Source: Clavibacter michiganensis subsp. insidiosus (GTDB lineage: Bacteria > Actinomycetota > Actinomycetes > Actinomycetales > Microbacteriaceae). Taken from it: a stretch of DNA of 64,000 nucleotides. Where the stretch lies: assembly GCF_002240565.1 (NCBI RefSeq), contig NZ_MZMO01000001.1, forward strand, positions 620,001 to 684,000. Reading direction: 5' to 3'. This document shows positions 32,424 through 42,239 of this stretch, in pieces (within the stretch, counting starts at the first letter, position 1; every line of letters starts with the position of its first letter). The notes under the pieces were generated by a model. That model saw only the letters and a list, made by a program, of their open reading frames with translations, was not told the origin of the DNA and searched no databases. The translations under genes and the position numbers were made by a program.

Positions 32424-33550
32424 ATGACACCGACCCCGCAGCCGTCCGCCGCCCCGACGCCCGTCGCCCCTCCGCTCGAGTCGGCGTCGCTCGGGCCGCC
32501 CGGGGTGGCGCTGATCCTCTCGGGCGCCTCGTCTGCGCCGCCCGCGGGGCGCATCGGCGAGGAGGAGCGCGCGGATGCGGCCGCCGTCGCCCGGGCGGAG
32601 GCGCGCGGCGAGCTGGTGCGGTTGCGGGCCGGGGTGCACGTTCGGCGCCCCGAGTGGGAGGCGGTGTCGGCGCGCGAACGGCACCTGCTGCGGATCCGCG
32701 CGCTCGCCCGCGTCGCGCTCGACCCGGTCGTGCTGGGCGGGGCGTCGGCGGCCGCCGTGCACGGGCTGCCGCGCCTCGACCCGTGGCCCGCGCTCGTGAC
32801 GCTGCTCGAGGTGCCGGGGCTCCGGCCCGGTCGCCCCGCGGGCACGCGCGTCGTCCGCGATCCCTCGCACGGGCGGTCGCGTCTCGTGCTGGGGGCGGAG
32901 GGCGTTCGGCTGCCCGGGCTCGCGGCGACGGCGCTCGCCGCATCGCACGAGGCGGCGATGGCGGCGGTGCGGGGTGCCGCGCCGCGCGGCCCGGGGTGGT
33001 ACGCGCACGGTCTGGTCGCGCTCGACCACGCGCTCGCGCCGACGCGCTCGTCGCCGGTGACACGCGCAGACCTCGATCGGGAGCGGGGGATCCGCGGGCC
33101 GGGGCCCTGGAGCCGGCGCGCGGAGCTGCTCGTCCGGGCAGCGGACGGCGCCGCACGCTGCCCGCTGGAGTCCGTCGCGCGCGGCGTCGCGCACGAGGTC
33201 GGGCTCGCCCCGCCCGCCGTGGGAGTGGCGGTCGGAGGCCATGGGCGGCTCGCGCTGGCCTGGGCGGTCGAGCGGGTGGGGGTCCGGATCGTCGGGGGGG
33301 GTCCGTGGGTCGCGTCGCGCCCGGGGCCGATGCCGACACCGTCCACGCCGGTCAGCGAGAGGCAGGCCGCTGGCGCGTGGTGGTCGCGGGGGAGGGGGAC
33401 GTGCTGGGCGCGGGGCGGCTGCGCGCGCTCCTGCTGCACGCGGGCCTCGAGCCCGAGCGGCGCGCGGCGCATGCCCGCCCGGAGGCGACCGCGGATCCGG
33501 GCGACGGCCGGTCGCGCAGGAGCCCGCCGCTAGGCTGTGCGGGTGAGTGA
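32424..33550 (+). pseudogene. AbiEi-antitoxin/endonuclease-like protein, frameshifted at a G8 run
   Basis: From the ATG at 32424 the sequence resembles the actinobacterial AbiEi-like proteins of about 300 residues: a GELVRLRAGVHVRRPEW winged-helix-like start, HLLRIRALARV, then GGASAAAVHGLPRLDPWP, and CPLESVARGVAHEVGL, which matches the family start of the C-terminal nuclease-like part. At 33294-33301 there is a run of eight G. Beyond it this frame becomes low-complexity (Arg/Gly/Cys), while the frame one base earlier reads RWRVVVAGEGDVLGAGRLRA and stops at 33550. The gene thus looks broken by a one-base loss at the homopolymer. It has an unusual Ala/Pro-rich N-terminus and overlaps the guaB3 start. 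No toxin partner is adjacent. Confidence 0.5.
33531..33536 (+). promoter_or_regulatory. -10 hexamer TAGGCT, probable leaderless start of guaB3
   Basis: TAGGCT-N6-GTG. The arrangement is identical to that of purN. Confidence 0.5.
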
Positions 33551-34661
33551 TGTAGAGATCGGCCGCGCCAAGCGGGCCCGCCGTGTGTACGCGTTCGACG
33601 ACATCGCCATCGTCCCGTCCCGGCGCACGCGCGACCCGCAGGACGTCTCGGTCTCGTGGTCCATCGACGCGTACCAGTTCGAGATCCCGTTCCTCGCCGC
33701 GCCCATGGACTCGGTCGTCTCTCCGGCGACGGCCATCGCGATGGGGCGCTTCGGCGGCCTCGGCGTCCTCGACCTCGAGGGCCTCTGGACCCGGTACGAG
33801 CACCCCGAGCGCCTGCTCGAGGAGATCCGGTCGCTGCCGCCCGAGTCGGCCACCGCCCGCATGCAGCAGATCTACTCCGAGCCGATCAAGCCGGAGCTCA
33901 TCACGGCGCGCATCGCGGAGATCCGCGCGGCCGGCGTCGTCGTCGCCGCGGCCCTCTCGCCCCAGCGCACCGCCGACCACTACGAGACCGTGGTCGCCGC
34001 CGGCGTCGACCTCTTCGTCATCCGCGGCACCACCGTCTCGGCCGAGCACGTCTCCAAGGGCGCGGCCCCGCTCAACCTCAAGAAGTTCATCTACGAGCTC
34101 GACGTCCCCGTCATCGTCGGCGGAGCGGCCACCTACACGGCCGCCCTGCACCTCATGCGCACGGGCGCGGCGGGCGTGCTCGTCGGCTTCGGCGGGGGAG
34201 CGGCGTCCACGACGCGCTCGACCCTCGGGATCCATGCGCCCATGGCCACGGCGCTCTCGGACGTCGCGGGAGCCCGCCGCGACTACATGGACGAGTCCGG
34301 CGGCCGCTACGTGCACGTCATTGCCGACGGCGGCCTCGGCAGCTCGGGCGACATCGTCAAGGCCATCGCGGTCGGCGCCGACGCGGTCATGCTCGGCTCC
34401 ACGCTCGCCCGCGCCACGGACGCGCCCGGCCAGGGCTTCCACTGGGGCGCCGAGGCGCACCACTCCGAGCTGCCCCGCGGCCACCGCGTGCGCGTCGACC
34501 AGGTCGCGCCGCTCGAGCAGATCCTCTACGGCCCGTCCACCACGGCCGACGGCAGCGCCAACCTGGTCGGCGCCCTGCGCCGGGCCATGGCCACCACCGG
34601 CTACTCCGACCTCAAGGAGTTCCAGCGCGTCGAGGTCGTCGTCGCGCCGTACGGCAAGTAG
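33543..34661 (+). CDS. guaB3: GuaB3 family IMP dehydrogenase-related protein
   Basis: A 372-residue TIM-barrel protein of the IMPDH/GMP reductase family. It lacks CBS domains and the catalytic GSxC loop: the equivalent region reads VIRGTTVSAEHVS. The phosphate-binding part VIADGGLGSSGDIVKAIAVGA and FAFDDIAIVPSRRT-like start are kept. In mycobacteria the corresponding GuaB3 is not the functional IMPDH. Its role is not settled. I chose the GTG at 33543 over one at 33537 because of the spacing to the TAGGCT hexamer. Confidence 0.88.
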   Translation: MSDVEIGRAKRARRVYAFDDIAIVPSRRTRDPQDVSVSWSIDAYQFEIPFLAAPMDSVVSPATAIAMGRFGGLGVLDLEGLWTRYEHPERLLEEIRSLPPESATARMQQIYSEPIKPELITARIAEIRAAGVVVAAALSPQRTADHYETVVAAGVDLFVIRGTTVSAEHVSKGAAPLNLKKFIYELDVPVIVGGAATYTAALHLMRTGAAGVLVGFGGGAASTTRSTLGIHAPMATALSDVAGARRDYMDESGGRYVHVIADGGLGSSGDIVKAIAVGADAVMLGSTLARATDAPGQGFHWGAEAHHSELPRGHRVRVDQVAPLEQILYGPSTTADGSANLVGALRRAMATTGYSDLKEFQRVEVVVAPYGK

Positions 34662-34762
34662 TCCGCGCCGGCCACCCGGTCGGGCCCGTCCCGCGCCGAG
34701 CGGACCGGGAACATGCGGGGCGCGGCCCGCGTTGTGAACCACAGGAAGAGGGAGGTGCGCGC

Positions 34763-35296
34763 ATGGCGGAGGTCCGTCGCGTCAAGCTGCCGGGTGTCGG
34801 CGTGCTGCACACCTTCATCACCGACGACGGGGGCAAGGTCGGCGTCATCGCCCACCGCTCCGGCCACAGCGACCTGATCACCTTCTCCGAGGAGCAGGAC
34901 GGGCCCGACACCCAGAAGGTGTCGCTCCGCCTCAGCGAGGACGAGGCGCACACGCTGGCCGAGCTCCTCGGCGGCACGCGCATCACCGAGTCCCTCGACA
35001 AGCTCGACCAGATCCCGGGCCTCAGCATCGACTGGTTCACGGTCGACTACGACGACCACATCGCCGGCCAGGCGCTCGGCAACCTCGCATCGCGCGGCGT
35101 CGTCGGCCTCACCGTCGTGGCGGTCGTGCGCGGCGAGTCCGCGAACCCCGCGCCGTCCGACGACTTCACCGTCTATCCGGGCGACACGCTCGTCGTCGCC
35201 GGATCCCCCGAGAAGGTCGCCAAGGCCTTCGCGTTCTACCGGACGGGCGAGTTCCCGCACCGCCCCGCGCCCGGCTCCGCGCCGGACGGAGGGTAG
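34763..35296 (+). CDS. RCK_C/TrkA_C regulatory subunit of a cation/proton antiporter (KhtT-like)
   Basis: A 177-residue soluble protein. The N-terminal half starts VRRVKLPGVGVLHTFITDDG, typical of KhtT-like proteins. The C-terminal part (about 85-165) is an RCK_C ligand-binding domain ending DDFTVYPGDTLVVAGSPEKV. Such subunits gate the adjacent antiporter in response to a ligand. AGGGAGG precedes the ATG. It is four bases from the antiporter gene, forming a two-gene unit. Confidence 0.88.
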   Translation: MAEVRRVKLPGVGVLHTFITDDGGKVGVIAHRSGHSDLITFSEEQDGPDTQKVSLRLSEDEAHTLAELLGGTRITESLDKLDQIPGLSIDWFTVDYDDHIAGQALGNLASRGVVGLTVVAVVRGESANPAPSDDFTVYPGDTLVVAGSPEKVAKAFAFYRTGEFPHRPAPGSAPDGG

Positions 35297-35299
35297 CGG

Positions 35300-36817
35300 G
35301 TGCACCACGGCCTCGACCTCATCGTCCTCGGCCTGCTGTTCGTCCTCGCCTACGCGTTCGGCCAGCTCGGCAAGCGCATCGGCCTGCCCGCGATCCCCAT
35401 CTACATGCTCGTCGGGCTCCTCGCGAGCCCGAGCGTCGACTGGTTCCCGCTCGACTTCGCGTCGGGCGACATCGAGCTCATCGCGGTCTTCGGCCTGATC
35501 CTCCTGCTCTTCAACCTCGGCCTGGAGTTCGACCAGGACGAGTTCTTCGGCAACGCCGGCAAGCTCATCATCTCGGGCGGCTCGTACGTGCTCATCAACA
35601 TGGGCGTCGGGTTCGCGTTCGGGTTCGCCCTCGGCTGGGGCAGCCGCGAGGCCCTCATCATCGCGGGCATGACGGCGACGTCGTCGAGCGCCATCGTCAC
35701 CAAGCTGCTCATCGAGCTGAACCGCCTGGCCAACGACGAGACGCCCATGATCCTGGGCGTCACCGTGGTCGAGGACATCTTCATCGCCGTCTACCTCGCC
35801 ATCGTGTCCGTCGTGCTGAGCGGCGAGACCGAGCCGTGGGCGGTGGTCGGGCAGCTCGCGGTGTCGTTCGCCTTCCTCGTGGTGATGTTCACGGTCGCGC
35901 GCAAGGGCGGGGCGTTCGTCTCACGGTTCATGCGCACGCGCGACGTCGAGCTGTTCACCGTCCTGTTCTTCGGGCTCGCGATCCTGTTCGGCGGCATCGG
36001 CGAGGTGCTCGGCGTCACCGACGCGATCGGCGCCTTCCTCATCGGCCTCGTGCTCGGCGCGACGCGCGTGCGCAACCGCATCGAGCAGATCGCCATCCCG
36101 TTGCGCGACGTCTTCGGCGCGTTCTTCTTCCTCAACTTCGGCCTGGCGCTGGATCCCGGCGAGTTCCCCACCGTCGTCGTCCCGGTGCTCCTCGCCGTGC
36201 TCATGACGGTCGTGCTCAACATCATCGCCGGGCAGTTCGTCGCGTGGCTCAACGGGCACGGCGCGCAGGCCGGCATCAACGCGGCCTTCATCCTGCAGAA
36301 CCGCGGCGAGTTCGCGCTCATCCTCGCGACTCTCTCGCTGTCGGCAGGGCTCGACGAGCGGATCCAGCCGTTCGCGGGCCTGTACGTGCTGGTGATGGCG
36401 ATCATGGGGCCGCTCCTCGCCGCGAACTCGGTGCGCATCGGGACGGCCGTGCTGCCCACGCGGTACCGCTCGGCCACGAAGCGCGCGGCCGAGAAGGCCG
36501 AGCGCGACGCGGAGCGGGCCGGCGCGCTCGCCCTGTTCGAGGCGGCGGAGCGCGGCGCGCAGGTGCCCGGCGACGCCTACGACGACGGCTCGGCCGTGGC
36601 GGGATCGCGCCCGGGCATCGCGGCGCGCGGCACGCCGCCGGGCACCGGCCCCGAGGCCGAGGGCGCCGCCGCCGCTCGGCGGGGCACCGACGAGGACGCC
36701 ACCGACGACGCGGGGTCCGCGCGGCCCACGCCCGACCGCCGAGCCGAGCAGGCCGGCCAGCAGTCCGACCACGACACCTGGACCCCACCCACCCGCGAAC
36801 GGGAACCCGACTACTGA
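35300..36817 (+). CDS. Cation/proton antiporter of the CPA2 family (KhtU-like)
   Basis: A 505-residue membrane protein with about 12 helices over residues 1-385 ([56 protein letters not shown]). It probably exports K+ or Na+ in exchange for protons, with the upstream RCK_C protein as regulator. After the membrane part there is a hydrophilic tail of about 115 residues, first a Lys/Arg/Glu-rich helix ([20 protein letters not shown]), then a Gly/Pro/Ala/Asp-rich stretch. Start GTG. The stop overlaps the SURF1 start (TGATG). Confidence 0.88.
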   Translation: MHHGLDLIVLGLLFVLAYAFGQLGKRIGLPAIPIYMLVGLLASPSVDWFPLDFASGDIELIAVFGLILLLFNLGLEFDQDEFFGNAGKLIISGGSYVLINMGVGFAFGFALGWGSREALIIAGMTATSSSAIVTKLLIELNRLANDETPMILGVTVVEDIFIAVYLAIVSVVLSGETEPWAVVGQLAVSFAFLVVMFTVARKGGAFVSRFMRTRDVELFTVLFFGLAILFGGIGEVLGVTDAIGAFLIGLVLGATRVRNRIEQIAIPLRDVFGAFFFLNFGLALDPGEFPTVVVPVLLAVLMTVVLNIIAGQFVAWLNGHGAQAGINAAFILQNRGEFALILATLSLSAGLDERIQPFAGLYVLVMAIMGPLLAANSVRIGTAVLPTRYRSATKRAAEKAERDAERAGALALFEAAERGAQVPGDAYDDGSAVAGSRPGIAARGTPPGTGPEAEGAAAARRGTDEDATDDAGSARPTPDRRAEQAGQQSDHDTWTPPTREREPDY

Positions 36818-37806
36818 TGACCCACGCACCCGACCCCCGCTCCGACGCCGTACCGCGTCCCGACGCCGCGACCGCGGGATCCGGCCCGGGCGGATCCGAC
36901 GCCGCCGGCCCCACCGTCGGCCAGGTCGCCCGCCGCCCGCGCTCGCTCGCGCTGCTCGCGCTCGCGCTCGTCATCGCCGCGGGATTCGCGGCGCTCGGCC
37001 AGTGGCAGCTCGCGCGCGCGGTCGAGTCGGGCGTCGTCATCGAGCGCGACACCGAGACGGCCCTCCCGCTCGGCACGCTGGTCGAGCCGCAGGGCTACGT
37101 CACCGACACGTCCGCCGGCCACATGGTCACGGTCGCGGGCTCGCTCGTCCCCGGCGACTTCGTCGTCGTCTCGGACCGCCTCAACGCCAGCCGCACCGGC
37201 GCGTGGGTCGTCGGCCACCTCGCGATCACGGACGACGGCTCCGCGGATCCGGCGCCCGACGCGCTGCCCGCCAGCGTGCCGGTCGCGCTCGGCTGGACCG
37301 CGACCGACGACGAGGCGGCGGCCGTCGCGGCGCAGCTGGACGCGGGCGACGGATCCCCGACGGGGAGCCAGGAGATCGTCGGCCGCTTCCTCCCGAGCGA
37401 GCAGCCCGAGCCCGCGGGGGAGGGCCAGGACCCCCAGCGCATGACCCGGCTCAGCACGGCGGCGCTCGTCAACCTGTGGCCGGGCGACGTGGGCGACGTC
37501 TACAACGGCTTCATCGTCGCGTCGACCCCGATCGCCGGCCTCATGGCGATCGACTCCCCGCCGCCGAGCGAGGCCGTGCAGCTCAACTGGCTCAACATCT
37601 TCTACGCGGCCGAGTGGGCGGTCTTCGCGATCTTCGCGATCGTCATCTGGTACCGCACCGTCCGCGACACCTGGACCCGCGAGCAGCCCGGCTACCGCGA
37701 GGACGAGGACGACGACGAGGACGACGACGACCCGCTCCCCGAGGGGGGTCGCGACCACGCCGTCGGCGCTCCCCGGCGCGGGAGCCGCGCAGACGCCGAC
37801 CGGTAG
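36817..37806 (+). CDS. SURF1 family cytochrome oxidase assembly protein
   Basis: A 329-residue protein with two transmembrane helices, about 43-62 ([20 protein letters not shown]) and 250-272 ([20 protein letters not shown]), enclosing an extracytoplasmic domain. SURF1 proteins help assemble cytochrome c oxidase. The GQWQLARA after the first helix and the [11 protein letters not shown] motif before the second are typical of actinobacterial SURF1. A highly acidic segment ([10 protein letters not shown]) follows the second helix. It starts one base into the stop codon of the antiporter gene. Confidence 0.88.
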   Translation: MTHAPDPRSDAVPRPDAATAGSGPGGSDAAGPTVGQVARRPRSLALLALALVIAAGFAALGQWQLARAVESGVVIERDTETALPLGTLVEPQGYVTDTSAGHMVTVAGSLVPGDFVVVSDRLNASRTGAWVVGHLAITDDGSADPAPDALPASVPVALGWTATDDEAAAVAAQLDAGDGSPTGSQEIVGRFLPSEQPEPAGEGQDPQRMTRLSTAALVNLWPGDVGDVYNGFIVASTPIAGLMAIDSPPPSEAVQLNWLNIFYAAEWAVFAIFAIVIWYRTVRDTWTREQPGYREDEDDDEDDDDPLPEGGRDHAVGAPRRGSRADADR

Positions 37807-37809
37807 GAT
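37804..37809 (+). promoter_or_regulatory. -10 hexamer TAGGAT, probable leaderless start
   Basis: TAGGAT-N6-ATG overlapping the SURF1 stop codon. Confidence 0.45.
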
Positions 37810-37815
37810 CCACGA

Positions 37816-38354
37816 ATGGCCTACGGACTCAAGCGCTCCGACGTCCCGCAGATCCGGAGGGTCCTCGGCTTCTACCGCGTCATGGCGTTCATCACCGGCG
37901 CGTTCCTCCTCCTCCTCGTCGTGGAGATGGGCATCAAGTACCTGCCCGGCTTCCAGTTCGTCGACGGATCGCTGCAGTACCTCGCCGGCGCGGGCTACGA
38001 GCTCGAGCTGAACGGCCCGTCCGGGCTCCTCGCGCTCTCGCCCGCGGACACGCTCACGGGCACGAACCTGAGCCTCCTGATCCAGATCGTCCACGGCAAC
38101 ATCTACGTGGTCTACCTCATCAGCGACTTCCTGCTCTGGCAGAAGATGCGCTGGTCGTTCACCCGCTTCATCCTCATCGCCGCGGGCGGCGTGGTGCCGT
38201 TCCTCTCCTTCATCGTCGAGGCGCGCATCGCCCGCCGGGTGCGGGAGACCATCGCGGAGCTCGAGGCGCCCCGCCGGAAGGCCCCCGCCGCCGACGACCG
38301 CGACGACGCGGATCCCCGACCCATCGACCCGACCACCACCACGGAGGCCACCAC

Positions 38355-38358
<4 letters not shown>
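37816..38358 (+). CDS. DUF3817 domain membrane protein
   Basis: A 180-residue protein with three or four hydrophobic helices ([40 protein letters not shown], then [20 protein letters not shown]). The pattern HGNIYVVYL is typical of DUF3817, a family of unknown function often found near guaA in actinobacteria. A charged tail of about 50 residues follows. Its stop overlaps the TTG start of guaA (TTGA), implying coupling with GMP synthase. Confidence 0.88.
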
Positions 38359-39935
<1,577 letters not shown>

Positions 39936-39961
39936 TCCTCCCGCCGGCGCCCCGGCGCTGA

Positions 39962-40003
39962 CACGACGAAGGCCGCTCCCCTCGGGGAGCGGCCTTCGTC
40001 GTG
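39962..40003. terminator. Bidirectional terminator between guaA and the Bax-inhibitor gene
   Basis: A 20-bp perfect inverted repeat (cacgacgaaggccgctcccc and its complement) around a two-base centre. It lies between convergent genes and is the longest perfect stem among the terminators seen here. Confidence 0.88.
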
Positions 40004-40043
40004 CTGCCGGTCCGCGGTGCTGCGCCGCGGACCCGCTGTGGTG

Positions 40044-40847
40044 CTAGTTGTTGCCGCGCAGGATCGCGAAGAGGCGGAGCAGCTCGACGTACAGCCACAC
40101 GATGGTGACCACGAGGCCGAACGCCGCGGTCCAGCCGTAGCGGCGCGGGGCGCCGGAGCGGACGCCGCGCTGGATGAAGTCGAAGTCGAGGACGAGGGAG
40201 TACGAGGCCAGCACGACCGCGAGCAGGCCCAAGACGACGCCGAGCGGGATGCCGAAGATCACGACGTCGCGCATGCCATACGGGCTCTGGATGGCGCCGA
40301 ACGCGATGAGGGCGAAGTTCACCAGCGAGAACAGCGCGTATCCGATCATCGCGATCATGAAGATCTTGGTCGCCTTCGCGGACGCCCGGACCTTGCCGCT
40401 GCGGAACAGGATCAGCACGGTCGCGAAGACCGCGGCGGTGCCGAGCAGGGCCTGCGTGGCGACACCGGGCGCGATGCCCTCGAAGATGCGGGAGATGCCG
40501 CCGACGAGCAGCCCCTCGAACGCCGCGTAGGCGACGATGAGCGGGACGGACGGCTCCTTCTTGAAGGAGTTGACGAGGCCGAGCACGAGGCCGCCGATGG
40601 CGCCGAGCATGGCGAGGGGGAGGGCGAGCGGGCCGGAGAGCCACGCGACGGCGCCGAGGACGACGACGATCGCGAGCAGGCTGACCGTCTTGACGGTCGT
40701 GTCCTCGAAGGACATGCGGTCGGTCTCGAGCGGCGTCGCCGACGGGCGGTCATAGAGCTCGTCGAGGCTCTCCGGGGTCACATCCCTCGTGGGCGTCGCT
40801 CCCCGGCCGTTGAAGACCGGGTTGTTGGAGAACGTGGGGTTGGCCAT
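40044..40847 (-). CDS. Bax inhibitor-1/YccA family membrane protein
   Basis: A 267-residue protein with a hydrophilic N-terminus (about 50 residues) and seven hydrophobic helices. Features of the family include FEGLLVGGISRIFEG and the C-terminal GWTAAFGLVVTIVWLYVELL with a conserved aspartate (VLDFDFIQRGV). Members are thought to be pH-sensitive calcium leak channels or protease regulators. GAAGGA (minus strand) precedes the ATG. Confidence 0.88.
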   Translation of the reverse strand: MANPTFSNNPVFNGRGATPTRDVTPESLDELYDRPSATPLETDRMSFEDTTVKTVSLLAIVVVLGAVAWLSGPLALPLAMLGAIGGLVLGLVNSFKKEPSVPLIVAYAAFEGLLVGGISRIFEGIAPGVATQALLGTAAVFATVLILFRSGKVRASAKATKIFMIAMIGYALFSLVNFALIAFGAIQSPYGMRDVVIFGIPLGVVLGLLAVVLASYSLVLDFDFIQRGVRSGAPRRYGWTAAFGLVVTIVWLYVELLRLFAILRGNN

Positions 40848-40975
40848 GGTCCTTCTACTCTCAATGGTGGTTGAACGTGATTGACGACCAATTTAGCTGG
40901 CCAGGCTGGGAGACCACTCGCGTGGGCCGTGCATTTCCTCAGATGAGTACGCGCTCGCCGTCCACCCGGCGCCTG

Positions 40976-40981
40976 TAGCGT
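40976..40981 (+). promoter_or_regulatory. -10 hexamer TAGCGT, probable leaderless start
   Basis: TAGCGT-N7-GTG (40989). Confidence 0.4.
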
Positions 40982-40988
40982 GCCCGGC

Positions 40989-42092
40989 GTGGATCACGCC
41001 CCTCGCCCTCGCCCCCTCGTCATCGCCCATCGCGGAGCCAGCGGCTACCGCCCCGAGCACGCCGCCGCCGCCGTGCGTCTCGGCTTCGCTCAGGGCGCGG
41101 ACGCCGTCGAACCCGACCTCGTCGCCTCGTCCGACGGGGTGCTCGTCATCCGGCACGAGAACGAGCTGTCGGGCACGACCGACGTCGCCGACCGCCCGGA
41201 GTTCGCCGACCGCCGTGCCACGCGCGTCGTCGACGGCGTCGAGCGCACGGGCTGGTTCACCGAGGACATGACGTGGGCCGAGATCCGCACGCTGCGCTGC
41301 CGGGAGCGGATCCCCGCGGCCCGGCAGGACAGCGCTACCCACGACGACCAGGAGACCGTGCTCTCCCTGCCCGACCTGCTGCGGATCATCGACCAGGAGT
41401 CGGCACGCCACGGCCGCCCGCTCGGCATGGTCGCGGAGATCAAGCACGCCACGCACTTCGCCGCGCTCGGGATGCCGCTCGACGAGCTGCTCGCGCGCGA
41501 CCTCCGCGAGCACGGCTGGGCGGAGGACGCCTCGCGCCTCACGATCGAGTCCTTCGAGCGGACCGCGCTCCTGGGCGTCCGGGCGCACGGCATCGCGGCG
41601 CGGCTGGTGTACCTCCTCGAGGGGCGCGGCGCGGCGATCGACGAGGTCGCGCGTCACGGCGACTCGGCCGTCACGTTCGAGGAGCAGCTGACCGACGCCG
41701 GGCTGGCGGCGCTCGCCGCCGAGGTGGACGGGATCAGCGTGGGCCTCGAGCGCATCTGCCCTGCCGCGGGATTCGGCGCTGGCTCCGGGTCGGGGTCTGG
41801 CTCCGGGTCTGGCTCCGGTTCGGGGTCTGGCTCCGTGGGCGAGGCAGCTCCCGTCTCCGACCTGGTCCGCCGCGCGCACGACGCCGGGCTCTCGGTCTTC
41901 ACCTGGACGCTCCGTCCCGAGAACGCGTTCCTGCCCCGGCCCCTCCGCGGCCCCGGTCCGAAGTCCGCGCACGGCGACTTCCGCACGCACTGGGGACGGC
42001 TCCTCGACGCGGGCGTCGACGGCGTCTTCGCCGACCACCCGGATCTCGCGGTCCGGCTCGTGGAGGAGCGGGCGGCCGCCGTGGGGCGGTAG
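40989..42092 (+). CDS. Glycerophosphodiester phosphodiesterase with a Gly-Ser repeat
   Basis: A 367-residue cytoplasmic GDPD that splits glycerophosphodiesters to glycerol-3-phosphate and an alcohol. Catalytic motifs: PLVIAHRGASGYRPEH (histidine and arginine) near the start, then AVEPDLVASSDGVLVIRHE with the metal-binding Glu-Asp pair and second histidine. Residues 263-280 or so form a Gly-Ser run encoded by six-base repeats, inserted before the late TIM-barrel strands (VFTWTLRPENAFLP). The start at 40989 fits the TAGCGT hexamer; an in-frame GTG nine bases earlier overlaps it. Confidence 0.88.
   Translation: MDHAPRPRPLVIAHRGASGYRPEHAAAAVRLGFAQGADAVEPDLVASSDGVLVIRHENELSGTTDVADRPEFADRRATRVVDGVERTGWFTEDMTWAEIRTLRCRERIPAARQDSATHDDQETVLSLPDLLRIIDQESARHGRPLGMVAEIKHATHFAALGMPLDELLARDLREHGWAEDASRLTIESFERTALLGVRAHGIAARLVYLLEGRGAAIDEVARHGDSAVTFEEQLTDAGLAALAAEVDGISVGLERICPAAGFGAGSGSGSGSGSGSGSGSGSVGEAAPVSDLVRRAHDAGLSVFTWTLRPENAFLPRPLRGPGPKSAHGDFRTHWGRLLDAGVDGVFADHPDLAVRLVEERAAAVGR
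41778..41836 (+). repeat. Gly-Ser coding microsatellite inside the GDPD gene
   Basis: About nine degenerate six-base units of the type ggctcc/gggtcg/gggtct, in frame with the gene. Confidence 0.85.
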
Positions 42093-42120
42093 CGCGCGAG
42101 CCGCGGCCGGCCCGGGCCGC

Positions 42121-42165
42121 GCGGCCTGCGCGGCCTGCGCGGCCTGCGCGGCCAGCGCGGCCGCT
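42121..42165. repeat. Five tandem 9-base repeats
   Basis: Three exact copies of gcggcctgc followed by two variants (gcggccagc, gcggccgct) between the GDPD gene and pcrA. A 9-mer could also allow in-frame expansion but the region is non-coding in my reading. Confidence 0.85.
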
Positions 42166-42223
42166 GGACATCCAGCCCGGCCTGCCGCGCCCGGGCACCC
42201 GGTCGTGCGTCGGGGGCAGCGCC

Positions 42224-42229
42224 TAGGAT
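42224..42229 (+). promoter_or_regulatory. -10 hexamer TAGGAT, probable leaderless start of pcrA
   Basis: TAGGAT-N10-ATG. Confidence 0.4.
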
Positions 42230-42239
42230 CGATGCCGAC

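Noticed and set aside
32306..33550. The second plus-strand frame in the AbiEi-like region as an independent gene
   Set aside because: Only its 3' end has protein character; the rest is a shadow of the first frame. It is better explained as the displaced end of the frameshifted gene.
41778..42165. Repeats as a possible CRISPR array
   Set aside because: Units are six and nine bases with no spacers, and the first set is in-frame coding. No CRISPR or cas gene was seen in the window.
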